Shown: positions 21,441-31,855 of the stretch, in pieces | Layout: each line of letters opens with the position of its first letter | Numbering within the stretch: the stretch's first letter is position 1 | From: Cymbidium sinense | Taxonomy: Eukaryota; Streptophyta; Magnoliopsida; Asparagales; Orchidaceae | Assembly: GCA_021442155.1 (NCBI GenBank) | Contig: CM038218.1 | Span: forward strand, 57,907,161-57,971,160 | Direction: 5' to 3' | DNA: 64,000 nt | Notes under the pieces: model-generated | Databases searched by the model: none | Told to the model about the DNA's origin: nothing | Seen by the model: only the letters and a program-made list of their open reading frames with translations | Made by a program: the position numbers and the translations under genes

Positions 21441-23100
21441 TGTATGGACCATGTCGGTGTGCGATAGGCCTGTTGAGAAGGGGCTATATCAGCCTTGCCC
21501 TACCTTAAGTTTACAAATCCAAAGGGATAGTCTATCAGCTACAGGTAGAGCTAACAAACTAACAAGTTTCCTTTCAGTGTGCAATCATTGTGCTAGGAAG
21601 AAGGCGTAGCAGACTTATATCTTCTAAAATGAAGAACAACTATTGGGGTGACTTGTTTGATGCACCACAAATTGAACTTGACCTAGGGTGACTACTGAGT
21701 GAATGTCGTTGGAGACTTATGTCAACTCAAAAGTAGTCAAGATTAATATTATATTAATTTCATGTGATTTGATATGGTTTGCTTGGTTTAGTATGATTTT
21801 AAATTGAAGGCATATCCGTTGGGGATGTGAGCTCAGTCAAATTTGATAGATTTAATTTATGGACCATATCAGTGTGCGATGGACCCACTTAGAAGTGGCT
21901 ATATTAGACTTGTCCTATCTTAGATTTATAAATCCAAAGGGATAGTCTACTGTGGTAGAGCCAACATTGCATTCCTGGCAAACAATTGTGCTAGGAAGAA
22001 GGTGTAACAGACTTACATCTTCTAAAGCAAGGAACAACTGCTGGGTGACTTGTTGATAGCATAATAAATCGAACCCGACTTAGGGGTGATTACTAAGTGA
22101 ATGCCATTGGGTACTTATATCAACTCAAGTGTAGTCAAGCAATTCCTATAAGAAGTTTTGCTGACATTTCCCTAAAGATAGGATACCTGCCTTGGAAAAG
22201 GTATCGCTAGGGGTGTCCTCCTAATCCATAAGTGAATCTATATTTTATTTATATATTTGTGTGGACCATGTTGGTATGTAAGGGACCACACTGAGAAGGG
22301 GCTATGTCGGCCTTGACCTATCTCAGATTTACTGGACAAAGGGAGAATCTGCACATCCATAGCATAGATTCTCCAACCACGGGGGTGGTTACCAAGAAAG
22401 GGGAACTGTCCAATCTGATAGTAAACTAGGTAGTATCTAAATGGGGTCACACAGGATGTGATCCAAAAATAGTGCCCATAAAAGGCATGTAGCATTATCC
22501 TAAGAAAAGAAAGCCTGAGTTTATGATGGCCAACCAAAGTTTCCATCCATTGGGAGGTGAGAACTAACCAACCTAAGGTGCCCATCAATGTGCAAGGATC
22601 AATCTAGAAAGAAAGCATGTATTCTTACAACTTTCCAAGCAGAACTAATCATCGGAGTAGTCTATCATCGGGATGGATGTTATCTCGACCTAGAATGACT
22701 CCAAGGAACCCGAGAAGGACTAGACCCACAGTTAAAGCAGTCAAGAGGGAAGGAGCTGCTAGAGAACTTATCCTAAATCTCAAATATACTCAACCTAGTC
22801 AGTGCACGATAGTTAATCAAAGAAGAAAGCATAGTAGACTCACCTTTTCTTAAATATAGCCAACATGATAGCTTACCGGCCATGCAGTAAGGCCTACCAA
22901 ACTAACAAAGTGCTTATCAGTGCATAGTGGTCAAGTAAGAAAGAAAAGCATAGTAGACTTACATCCTCCAAAGAATGAAGAGCACTGGGGTGACACATTA
23001 GCAGGGTAGCACATCATCCCGACCTAGAGTAGCTACTAAGTGAATGACACTGGGGGGGAGTGGTTATCTCAGCTCCGAGTAGCCCGAGACAAAAGATATG
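21441..23100 (+). repeat. ~400-bp tandem repeats beside Tat pol
   Basis: A unit beginning TATGGACCATGTCGGTGTGCG starts near 21443, 21858 and 22260. Each contains GAGAAGGGGCTATATCAG, AAGTTTACAAATCCAAAGGG, a GGAAGAAGGCGTAGCAGAC segment and a GTGACTACTGAGTGAATG end. A partial fourth unit occupies about 22800-23100. The repeats lie on the 3' side of the minus-strand Tat pol, where Tat elements often carry tandem repeats before the 3' LTR. I could not delimit a 3' LTR. Confidence 0.7.
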
Positions 23101-23369
23101 TCTTTGTTTTATATGTTTGTGGAAGTTTTTCTTTGTGTTGTGTCGATGAAGGATAGGATGCCGCTTGAGTTCCGTACACCTTCCCTAAACACATCGTGGC
23201 AGATTCGCAAACAAGAATACTTTCAACATGGAAGAGATTGAATTCAAAATAAAATTTTCATTGATGATAATTGTTTTCATACATGATTTATAATATTTTT
23301 AAGTGGAGCCTGTTGATTGGAAGCATTAGGCACTCTCACTTATGATTAATAAGTTGATAAGATCCATTT

Positions 23370-24310
23370 TGCTAGGCCTACTCTATGGCAAAAGGGCCTT
23401 CCTAAGTGGGTTCAAACTTGCCTCCTATCCTACGACGGGCAATAATCGGTCTCTTTAAAACTAAAATAAGCTCTCCTACCTAAAAAAGCTCTAGGATAGA
23501 CCAACTTATTATGAGCTTGAATCATTTTAGCTTTATACAACTCAAGGTTTTAACATGCCCACATGCATCTCTTTTTCAAACCTTTGAGCTCTTCGAACTG
23601 CAACTTAGCATTCTACTCTATTATGATCTTGCTATCCACAGATATCCTTAGTGATGGGAGTTAGACTTCTAATGGTAGAACAACTTTAGACCCATACACT
23701 ATAGAGAAAAGAGTAGACTGAGTTGGAGTTCTATATGTGGTGTGATAGGCCCACAAGGCTTCAACTAACTACTCATGCAACTATTGCTTGTTATTATCAA
23801 GTGTCTTCTTTAGTATTTGGATGAGAGTTTTGTTGAAGGCTTTTGATAAGTCATTTTCTCTTGGATAGTTGATGGTAGAATATCTTCAATTTATGATGTG
23901 TCTCCGGGCAATGTTGTTGATCTCGGTGCTCTTGAATGTAGTATCATTATCAGATATAATTTATCAAGGCACTTCGAACCTATATAAAATATGGTTCTTA
24001 AAAAATTGGATCACATACTAAGCTATGACATCTATGAGTGGAATCACTTTCACCAATTTTAAAAAGTAGTCAGTAGCAGCTAAGATAAAGAGATGACCCT
24101 TGGAAGAAGGAGGATCAATCGGACCCACTACGTAAGCACCCGAGCACCCAAATGGCAATGAGGCTAATGTAGGATGTAGAATTTTGGGTGGTTGGTGTAA
24201 GACCACACTGTGTATTTGACATTGGTGGCATCACCTAGCCATATCCATGCAATCTTTTATCATCGATCGCAAGTGGTATCCTAGTCTCTTGATCATGGCT
24301 TTCATCTTTG
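23370..24310 (-). pseudogene. Tat integrase remnant
   Basis: The zinc-binding part keeps a CHQC pair (complement of 24219-24230). The catalytic core shows VVGPIDPPSSKGHLFILAAT (about 24100-24150). The C-terminal part reads NKTLIQILKKTLD, LVEALWAYHTTYRTPTQ, VYGSKVVLPLEVQ and FEGPFAIE-like pieces down to about 23380. The first catalytic Asp, normally before VVGPI, is Tyr here (GAYVVGPI), so the enzyme would be dead even without its frameshifts. Confidence 0.8.
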
Positions 24311-24639
24311 GACTAGATTAGTTGGCTCCACATAATCCTGGGTGTACCTCAATCATGATCTTATGGGCTTCGTGCTTGTCTAAATAATGTAACCACATAT
24401 GATCAAAAGACCACCGGTACAAGACACCATCCACAAGAGCATAGGAAAGTGCTCACTACTTTATTTGATAGGCTTGGAACTTCTTTTGAGGTAGTTTTCC
24501 TTTATTTAGGTAATCCATGAATGGTTTACTCCAATCTAACTCATCATCCATCTTGGCATTGGTAACCTCCCCTTCAAGAGAGTACTTTTTGATGAGTTCA
24601 ATATCAATAAGGGATAAGACTTATCAATTTTGAACTTTT

Positions 24640-24990
24640 ATTGATATGGACTCATCCTCCAAACATGCCAACTATTTGGTAAGCTTGGCTAAAGCATATG
24701 CTATGACGTTCTCTCCTTCAGGAATCTTATAAATGGTAACCTCTAAGATTTGGGCCAACAACTCTATGGTGTACTTATGGTAGTGTTAGAGCTTGGACTT
24801 TATAACCTTATAGGACTCAGCGATTGGTTGATAACTAGCTAAGAATCCTTGAAGATGTTGATGTTCTAGATGCTTAGAGTAACGACTAACTCTAGACCGA
24901 CAATCAAAGCCTCATATTTAGCTTCATTGTTGGTGCAAGGATTGGATAGATGATATGAGAATCTCATCACATCACGGTCCAAAGTTAGGA
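24640..24990 (-). pseudogene. Tat second (archaeal-type) RNase H remnant
   Basis: Reads NNEAKYEALIVGLELVVTL (about 24880-24933 complement), matching the NNEAEYEAL-GLELAL motif of the extra RNase H of Tat elements. Downstream IPEGENVIAYALAKL-like codons lie in a second frame near 24690. Several stops and frame changes are present. This domain separates Tat from most other Ty3/gypsy lineages. Confidence 0.75.
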
Positions 24991-25252
24991 GAACTATTCC
25001 TACCCCTACCTTTCCTGGAATAGTAGATTGTGGTTATTCTCCTTTTTAAGAGGAAGTTGCACCATCAAAGTACATCTCCCAGTGGTGAATGTTAGTACCT
25101 CCTAAGTTCATGATTTGTTCATCAAGGAGAACATCGCTAAGTAGAGTGTCAGCAGGAAGTGAGTGTGTCGCTAAGAAATCTGCTAGCACTTGTTCTTTCA
25201 CCGCACGGAGGGGTATGAAGGTAATATCAAACTATGAGAGGATCATGCACTG

Positions 25253-25640
25253 TCATGCCAACCATTTGGATAGCATCGGCCATGTCACTATATATTGTAG
25301 TGGATTGATCCTAGAGATTAAGTTCACTTTATGAGGAAGCATATAGTGTTGTAGCTTTTGAGATGGAAAAATTAAAGCTAGGCAATGCTTCTTAATGGGT
25401 GGCAAGTTAGCCTCTGTAGGTATTAGATGGCAGTTGTGGAAGTAGAGTGCATTTTCCTTCCCTTCATCATTGGTTTGGGCCAACAAAGCACCAAATGAGT
25501 CACCTAACATAGTAGTGTAAAGTATGAGCGGCATGATCGAGATAGGGTCTGCTAGTGGTGTCATCAAGTAATGCTTGATGTCTTCGAAGGCATGCTCACA
25601 CTTGTCACCCCACTTGAACATGGCATCCTTTTTCACAAGT
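25253..25640 (-). pseudogene. Tat RNase H remnant
   Basis: Open for 127 codons: FKWGDKCEHAFEDIKHYL, then LGDSFGALLAQTNDEGKENA, LALIFPSQKLQHYML and LISRINPLQYI. These follow the order of the RNase H of Tat elements. The usual YYxS motif is YFHNC here. It joins the RT in a different frame. Confidence 0.8.
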
Positions 25641-25699
25641 GCTGAGAATGGCTGACATCTTCCTGATAGGTTGGATATAAAGCATCTTAGATATGCTAA

Positions 25700-26345
25700 C
25701 CAATCCTGGAATGATCTGAGTTGAGTTAAACTTTTATTGGGTAGTATTTCTAATATCGCCTTGATCTTCTCCAGAATTTTGATTCCCTAGTGTTGGACAA
25801 CAAACCAAGGAATTTCCTTGAAGCTAGTCCAAATGCACACTTCAGGGGGGTTCATTTTGAGGTTAAACTATCTTAATTATTTGAAAACTACTCCCAAGTT
25901 AAATAGATGGTCTTCCATTTCTCTAATTTTGACCATGAGATCATCCACAAAGCACTCAACTTGATGATTAATGAGTTCGTCAAAAATTTGAGTAATAGCC
26001 ACTGGTATGTAGCACCGACATTTTTAAGACTGAAAGGCATGTCCTTATAGCAATAGATTCCAATCATGGTTCTAAAAGTAGTATTTCTTTCATCTTTAGG
26101 GGCCATCTTTAATTGGTTATATCCATATGAGCCATCCATGAAAGAGAAGACTACATGAGATGAGGCAATGTCAACCATCAGCTCCGGGATTGGTAGTGAA
26201 AATTCATCTTTTGGACATGCCTTATTTAAATCCCTAAAATTGACGCATATGTGAATTTGACCAATTTTTTTCTTAACTGGGATGACATTCGCTAACCAAG
26301 TAGGGTATTTTTCTTTTCGAATGAAGCTAGCATCGATCAATTTCT
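25700..26345 (-). pseudogene. Tat reverse transcriptase remnant
   Basis: From the right: FIRKEKYPTWLANVIPVKKK, CVNFRDLNKACPKDEFSLPI, FSFMDGSYGYNQLKMAP, FRTMIGIYCYKDMPFSLKNV and GATYQ, all hallmarks of plant Ty3/gypsy RT. The catalytic motif is present as FVDD (complement of 25940-25951) but lies in another frame than the upstream part, because of a slip just after GATYQ. The fingers and palm order is complete; the loss of function is from frame breaks rather than motif loss. Confidence 0.85.
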
Positions 26346-27629
26346 TGACTTCAGAAATGACCTGTTATTTTATGTCTAATCGCATGCATCTAGGAGCCTG
26401 CTTAATAGGGTTAGCAGTAGGCTCTAATGCTAGTTTATGGACTACTATGTTAGGAGTCAATCCAGGAATCTCTTCATAACTCCATGAAAAGTAGTCCTTA
26501 AACTCAATCAATAGCCTAACTCACTCATTGGTTTCAATTTCATTCAACAAAGAACTGATGTATGTCGGGTGTAGATCTTCTTCAATTCTTAAGTTGATTT
26601 CCTTGAGCTCACTAATGGTTGATTTGATCTCTTCTTCAAACTCTGGTGGTGCATCTTTAACATCAAAATCATCATATCATCTGAGGTTTCTAAGCACAGC
26701 TCCTCATATGAGTTAATGTGATTTGAAAAGAACCTATGAGATTTGAAATGATTGGTGATGACTAAGCAATAATCATCATAACTAACTGAACCCATTGTAC
26801 CGAATCCTAATCCTGGTCTTGATTGAGAGCTTCTGCATTTATTCTTTCATATTCTTTCAAAGTAGTATGACTTGTGCTTTGACCAAGTATGTGGGATTAC
26901 CCTTTCTTTGCTAAATTATGAACACAAGACAAGTACCAATCAAAAGGTAATTCTATTAAATTTTTATATGAATCATCCTTAAGTTCTACATCAACTTCTT
27001 GACTTAAGGATGATGCTCCCAGAAAGAACCTATGAGTCTTCACACCTGTGGATGACTTAGGGGCTTCTTTAACTACTAAACCCTTAGCCTTTTGCAAAAA
27101 AAGTGAGGTTGGAGCTAAGTTTCTCAACTGATGCCTAACTGTTTCACATATAGACTTGGATACACTTATGCTTTGCTTCGGAGCTAGGTCTTCATCTTTA
27201 TCTCACTCAAGTGTCACTTCCAAGGCAATCTACTGTAGAGAAGAGCTGGCTGGTATACTAACCATATAGGACTCATCCTATGAACTAGAATCTTAGTCTA
27301 TATGGATAGTAGGTGTACTCATGGTAGCTGGGACATATCTTCTATTGGGTGGCCAATAAGAGGTTTTCAACCCCTAGGACTACCTCTGAACTGGCCTCTT
27401 CCTCTGCCTAGTGGAGGTCAGGTCATCCTACCCATATGTTCAAATGGAGTAATGAACTGTGGGTGGAATTTAATATCATGCTCCACTTCCTCCTCTAAGT
27501 TTATTTGCGCTTCCTTTTATTTTCTTTTTTCTTTTCTCTTTTATTTTCTTTTTCCTTTTTTTTCTTTTTCTTTTTCTTTTTCTTTTTATTTTTTATTTTT
27601 CAACTTTGTCCAAGTTCACAAGAATAGAC
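26346..27629 (-). pseudogene. Tat protease-RT connecting region
   Basis: Minus-strand coding remnant between protease and RT with several short open stretches (for example 26897-27127 and 26589-26795) that I do not recognise. A C/T-rich run at 27510-27600 (CTTTTT units on +) would read as Lys/Glu-rich on the coding strand. Confidence 0.5.
27500..27602. repeat. Polypyrimidine (CTTTTT)n microsatellite
   Basis: About 100 bases of nearly pure C/T on the + strand, with a CTTTTT period in the right half, within the Tat protease-RT connecting region. Confidence 0.85.
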
Positions 27630-27884
27630 TTATTTATTTTGAGGGAGATAGTAAGCCTCATCCTCATATATGTCGACTTCATGAACTGTAAATGACTTGA
27701 GATCTCCTTTGACACAGTAGATAATCCCACCTCTCACAAACTTCATACACTGATGTAGAGAGGATGGAATTATGTTGTTCACATGTATCCATGGTCTGCT
27801 AAGCAAAGCATTGAAAGATGTATCGGAGTCTATAATGTGAAACTTGGCTTTGGTCTTCCAATCATCTATCTCCAAGGGAAACAC
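27630..27884 (-). pseudogene. Tat aspartic protease C-terminal remnant
   Basis: The 84-codon frame reads FPLEIDDWKTKAKFHIIDSD, then TSFNALLSRPWIHVNNIIPS and LHQCMKF, matching the C-terminal half of the retropepsin of plant Ty3/gypsy elements (LLGRPWIH and SSLHQ-K). The catalytic DTG side lay upstream and is gone, because the element is cut at 27900. Confidence 0.8.
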
Positions 27885-28224
27885 TATGGAGCCTAAGGCC
27901 TGTTGACCTCACTTTTGGAGTGCGGATTCAATCTTCCCATATTAGACTTAGTAGTCTTCTAGGCATTAAGACTTCCCTAGTCATAAGACACTTCTAATAA
28001 TTAGGTAAAAACCTAACCTAAGCCTAAAGACTTAGAAGGGTTAACCATAGGATTATGTTATTCCTTAGGGATTAGGATAATCCACCTACTCAACAACCTA
28101 AATCCAATTCATGTTTACCTTCTCAAACCAAACCTCAAGTTCAATTCAAACATCAAAATCAAATCCAAACCTAAATTCCAAAACCAAATGATTGAAGCCT
28201 ATGATCAAATCCAAACTTGAAACC

Positions 28225-28750
28225 CTTCTTAAGCCATATGACCTATCCAATGGAGTTAGCCAAATCTTAATCCAAATCAATCCAAAATCAATTGATTTTA
28301 TCATAATAAATTTATATCTTCAATCATCTTCCTAAATATAATTCAAATCTACATTCAAATTATCAAAACTAAATCAAACTAAATAAAATTAAATCAAAAC
28401 CCTTCCTAAGCCATATGACCTATCCCATGGACTTAGCTAAATCTTAATCCAAATCAAGTCAAACTCAATTGATTTTCTCACAAATCAATCATATTTTCGA
28501 TCATCTCCACAAATTTAAATGAAATATACATTTAAATAATCAAAACTAAATCAAACCAAATCAAAATCCAAACCTAAGCCACATGACTCAACTCCATGGA
28601 TTTAGCCAAATTCATTCATTCCAAAACCCAAATTCAATTGATTTTCTCATGAATCAATCATACCTTCAATCATATTCACAAATATAAATGAAATCTATAA
28701 TCATCAAGCCAAACCAAAATCAACCCAAGTCAAACCCAACTTAACCCTTT
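28225..28750 (+). repeat. ~175-bp tandem repeats within LTR copy B
   Basis: Units with TAAGCCATATGACC at about 28230, 28407 and (CACATGAC) 28574, each followed by TTAGCCAAAT and CAATTGATTTTCTCA. A looser form is seen at 53.2-53.85 kb. Confidence 0.65.
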
Positions 28751-28799
28751 TGACTTGAAATGTTCAAATGAAAACCCATTTGAACCTAAGCCAATTGCA

Positions 28800-29755
28800 A
28801 TTGAATTTATATATCAATCCCAAATTCATATATAAAGTCAACTAAATCAAACTCAACCCAAAATCAAGCCAACTAAACCCAATTGGTCCACTTGACCTAA
28901 AGTGGACAATTTGACCTATTTGAGCCAAGTTCTAATCCTACCCAAATTGAATTGAACCAAGCCATCAGAACCTCCCATCATGATTGTTGATCACCCTAGG
29001 TTAATCAATTGTCATAAATTAGGTTAAACTAAGTCAACTTGGTCATTTAACCAAGTCAACCTCTTAAACCATAAGAACCCAAACTAGCCAAATTAAAACC
29101 TAAGACAAATCCCTTGAAACCAATGATTCATACCAAATCAAAATTTATATTCGAATATGACTTGACCTTCAATTACGTCAAACCAAACCCAATTGGATCT
29201 CTTGACCCAAGTTGACCCAAATTGATCTAAATATCCAAATTGAGTCAAATCAAAATATAAACCAAATTAATTGCAGCCAATGGGTCAAGTTCATTCTGAA
29301 ATGATTGTTGAACTTGACCAAAGCCATGATTGGGCCTAATTGAACCCAATTGACCTACTTAGCCCAAATTGACCTAAAGGTTCAAGTTGGCCTAAATCGA
29401 AATCAAATCCAAATTAATTGAAACCAAAGCCTACAATCATCTTCAATTTGTCAACTAAACCCAAACTAACACCCAACCCAAGCTAATTTGGCCAATTTAG
29501 TCAAATTGGTCAACTTAACCCATTTGACCCAAATGAATTCAAATGAGCCAAAATCAAATCTAACCCAAACTAAACCAAACCATTTTGAACCAAAACATCC
29601 CAAATGATCATATGAACTTGACCCAACCCTTGGTTTGACCCAAATTGACCAATTGGTCAACTTGACCCAACTTAACCCAATTTGACCTAAATGAGTCAAA
29701 TTGAGCCAAACCAAACCAAATCAACTCGGATTGACTTGAAATTTGGGCTAACCCA
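28800..29755 (+). promoter_or_regulatory. TTGACC-rich block (W-box cores) in LTR copy B
   Basis: TTGAC(C/T) and its complement occur tens of times, often as AATTGACC or ACTTGACCC. TTGAC(C/T) is the core bound by WRKY factors. Whether it acts here is unknown; the block could equally be a repeat that happens to contain the core. Confidence 0.4.
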
Positions 29756-31855
29756 CTTTTGGCTCATTTCAAATCTGCCAAATCAAATCTAATACCAAAT
29801 GATAATTCTACCCTTGAGTCAAGGGAATCACATGAGATAAATCACCCATGTAAGTGGTCATTTCCATTCCTTGGCCACTTGGTACTCTCCCAATGGTCCA
29901 CCTATGCACCTAGGACACTGCCCAACCTGACCCAAGGGGTGGTTGGGTTGACCCTAACCCATGGGAGGTGAAATTAGCTCACCCTCCCCATCAGAGCATT
30001 TGAAACCCATAGGACACCCATGATTCCTCCTTGGCAGCCACCTCCATACCTTCAACCAACCAAGCTAAGCCAACTCACCTCCTCCCTACCACCCATGACT
30101 CCCAGAGATGGGATGGCCAGAAGCCAAACCCAATCCCACCATCCATCAAGATGAGGGGGGATATACCCCTTTTTCTCTCAAACACACATAAAAATTATTC
30201 CTCAGAGCCCTAGCTACCCAAGACGAGCTGCTAGAGCTATTCCTTAAGCTCCCAACCTCATTCCTTGATGGAAAATTCCATTCTATTTCATCATGAAATA
30301 AGACACTATCATTTTTGACATAACTTCCCCATTTCTCCATTAAACTCAAATTAACTTTCCACACACCTTCCTTAGGCCTCATCGAGCAAGATGAATCATC
30401 TCCCAAGCTTCGTGAGCACTGGAGGTGGGACTTCGATCAAAGTTGAGCTCCAAATCATCCGTTTGTAACCTTACATTAAGGAATTGATCTAATTACTTTT
30501 TAACAGGGCTTCGTCTCCACTAGATGAAGCTTCCTCAATCGTTCGAGCCACCGATCTTAAGCTCTGGTGAGGTATGCTTCCAAAATTGATTCTTAGGAAA
30601 AAATATGTTGGAGGCTTTTGAAGAAAACTTGCATCTCGTGTGATCTTAACCGTTGGATCCCCTTTGATCGATGTCGAGAAGGTGTGGGATCCTTTTAGAG
30701 CTGATTCGAGCTCGAGTAAGCTCAGATCAAGTGAGCAATGGAGGACGGACTCCATTCTCCATCACTTGAATGACGTTAGATCACACACCATCCGTTCTGT
30801 GTGATCGGAATGAACGATCATGATTAGATATCCCAAATCAATTTGATTTAATCTTTATAAGCTGTCGGATTAATCGAAGCTGTCCGATCATAGATCAGAT
30901 GACAGACGACAAAGCACGTCCGTTGCTGCCACGTAGGGGTTAAGCCTGATAAGTTTTAAATAGCCAATCCCACGGTGTCACATGGAAAGCACACCATGTG
31001 ATGCCAACAGGATTAGGCTTTAATTAGGGTTAATTAATCATTTTTAATGGCTAAAACTTCTAAAAATCATAAAAAGTCATAGGGAACTCAAAAAATGCAA
31101 ATAAATACTCATTTTAAAGGTATTTCAGAGGAGAATTACTTAAAAATGATCTTAACTAATTTTGAATAGTGATTAAGATTTAATTACAAAATTTATTAGC
31201 TTAATTACTTCTTAATTACTTGAGCAATTAATCCCAAATTATATGGGTTAATTTGATGAGATGACCTTGCTTCCAATTGATTTTCTTGAGATTTATTGCT
31301 TACTTAATTAGGAAAATTAACTAATTAAATCTTAACTTTTTTAAAGTTAATTAATGATTAATTAATACCATGAACATTAACAAATTAGTTAATTAAGTTT
31401 ATTAATCATTGTTCAATAGTAAGTGAACTAAGGAATATGGTTGGGACCCCTTTCCCTAAGTACATTTCACCCTTTTTTTAAAAAGCAATTAATTAATATT
31501 TAACTAATTAATTAAATCAATTAATCAAATTGAATTCAGAATCACTCAAACCATAATTAATTAAATCATGGGGTAGATCATTAGGTCTTTAATAACTTAA
31601 AGGAGTTTAATGAAATTATGGTTAGTCCACATGTGTGGGAAAATCATAAGAGTAATTAATTAAGTCCCTTAATCTAATTAACTATTAATCATGAGCCAAT
31701 TGAATTAGGCCCTTTTTGTTTCCTAGGATCATTGCAAGTTTATTTTCCATGCTTATCATGTTGGCTCATAATTATTTAGTTAATTACTTTAAGGTGACAT
31801 GGGGTAATTAATTAATTATAAGGGTTCAACTTAATTAACCCATAAAATCAACTAA

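Larger units (their letters stand above)
23100..27900 (-). mobile_element. Ty3/gypsy retrotransposon, Tat lineage, 5'-truncated pol
   Basis: Minus-strand remnant with the domain order protease, RT, RNase H, second (archaeal-type) RNase H, integrase, read from 27.88 kb down to about 23.3 kb. The second RNase H between RNase H and integrase is the mark of the Tat lineage. Gag and the 5' LTR are missing because the coding sequence stops at 27900, where an LTR-like sequence in the + orientation begins. Frameshifts and stops occur in every domain. Confidence 0.85.
27901..31855 (+). mobile_element. Very long LTR-like sequence, copy B (truncated at right)
   Basis: Starts with TGTTGACCTCACTTTTGG, a TG-type LTR start, directly against Tat coding sequence. 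The same start is at 45031, and the sequence from TTTTGGAGTG on is at 52905. In order it holds ~175-bp repeats (28.2-28.75 kb), a TTGACC-rich block (28.8-29.75 kb), a more GC-balanced block with AGCTGTCCGATC (about 30.0-31.0 kb) and a TTAATTAA-rich block (31.2-31.85 kb). It carries no protein domain. It ends abruptly where telomere-like A-rich array begins, while the homologue at 52.9 kb continues for another ~3.4 kb. It sits in the opposite orientation to the Tat pol, so it is more likely a nested insertion than that element's own LTR. Confidence 0.65.

Noticed and set aside
27302..27691. Plus-strand 129-codon frame
   Set aside because: Runs across the polypyrimidine tract and antisense to Tat protease-RT sequence.
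28800..29755. Centromere- or scaffold-type satellite
   Set aside because: TTGACC units have no fixed period and occur inside an LTR-like sequence shared with two other places.
30031..30755. Short frames in LTR copy B
   Set aside because: No family match and not kept in the homologous part of copy B'.
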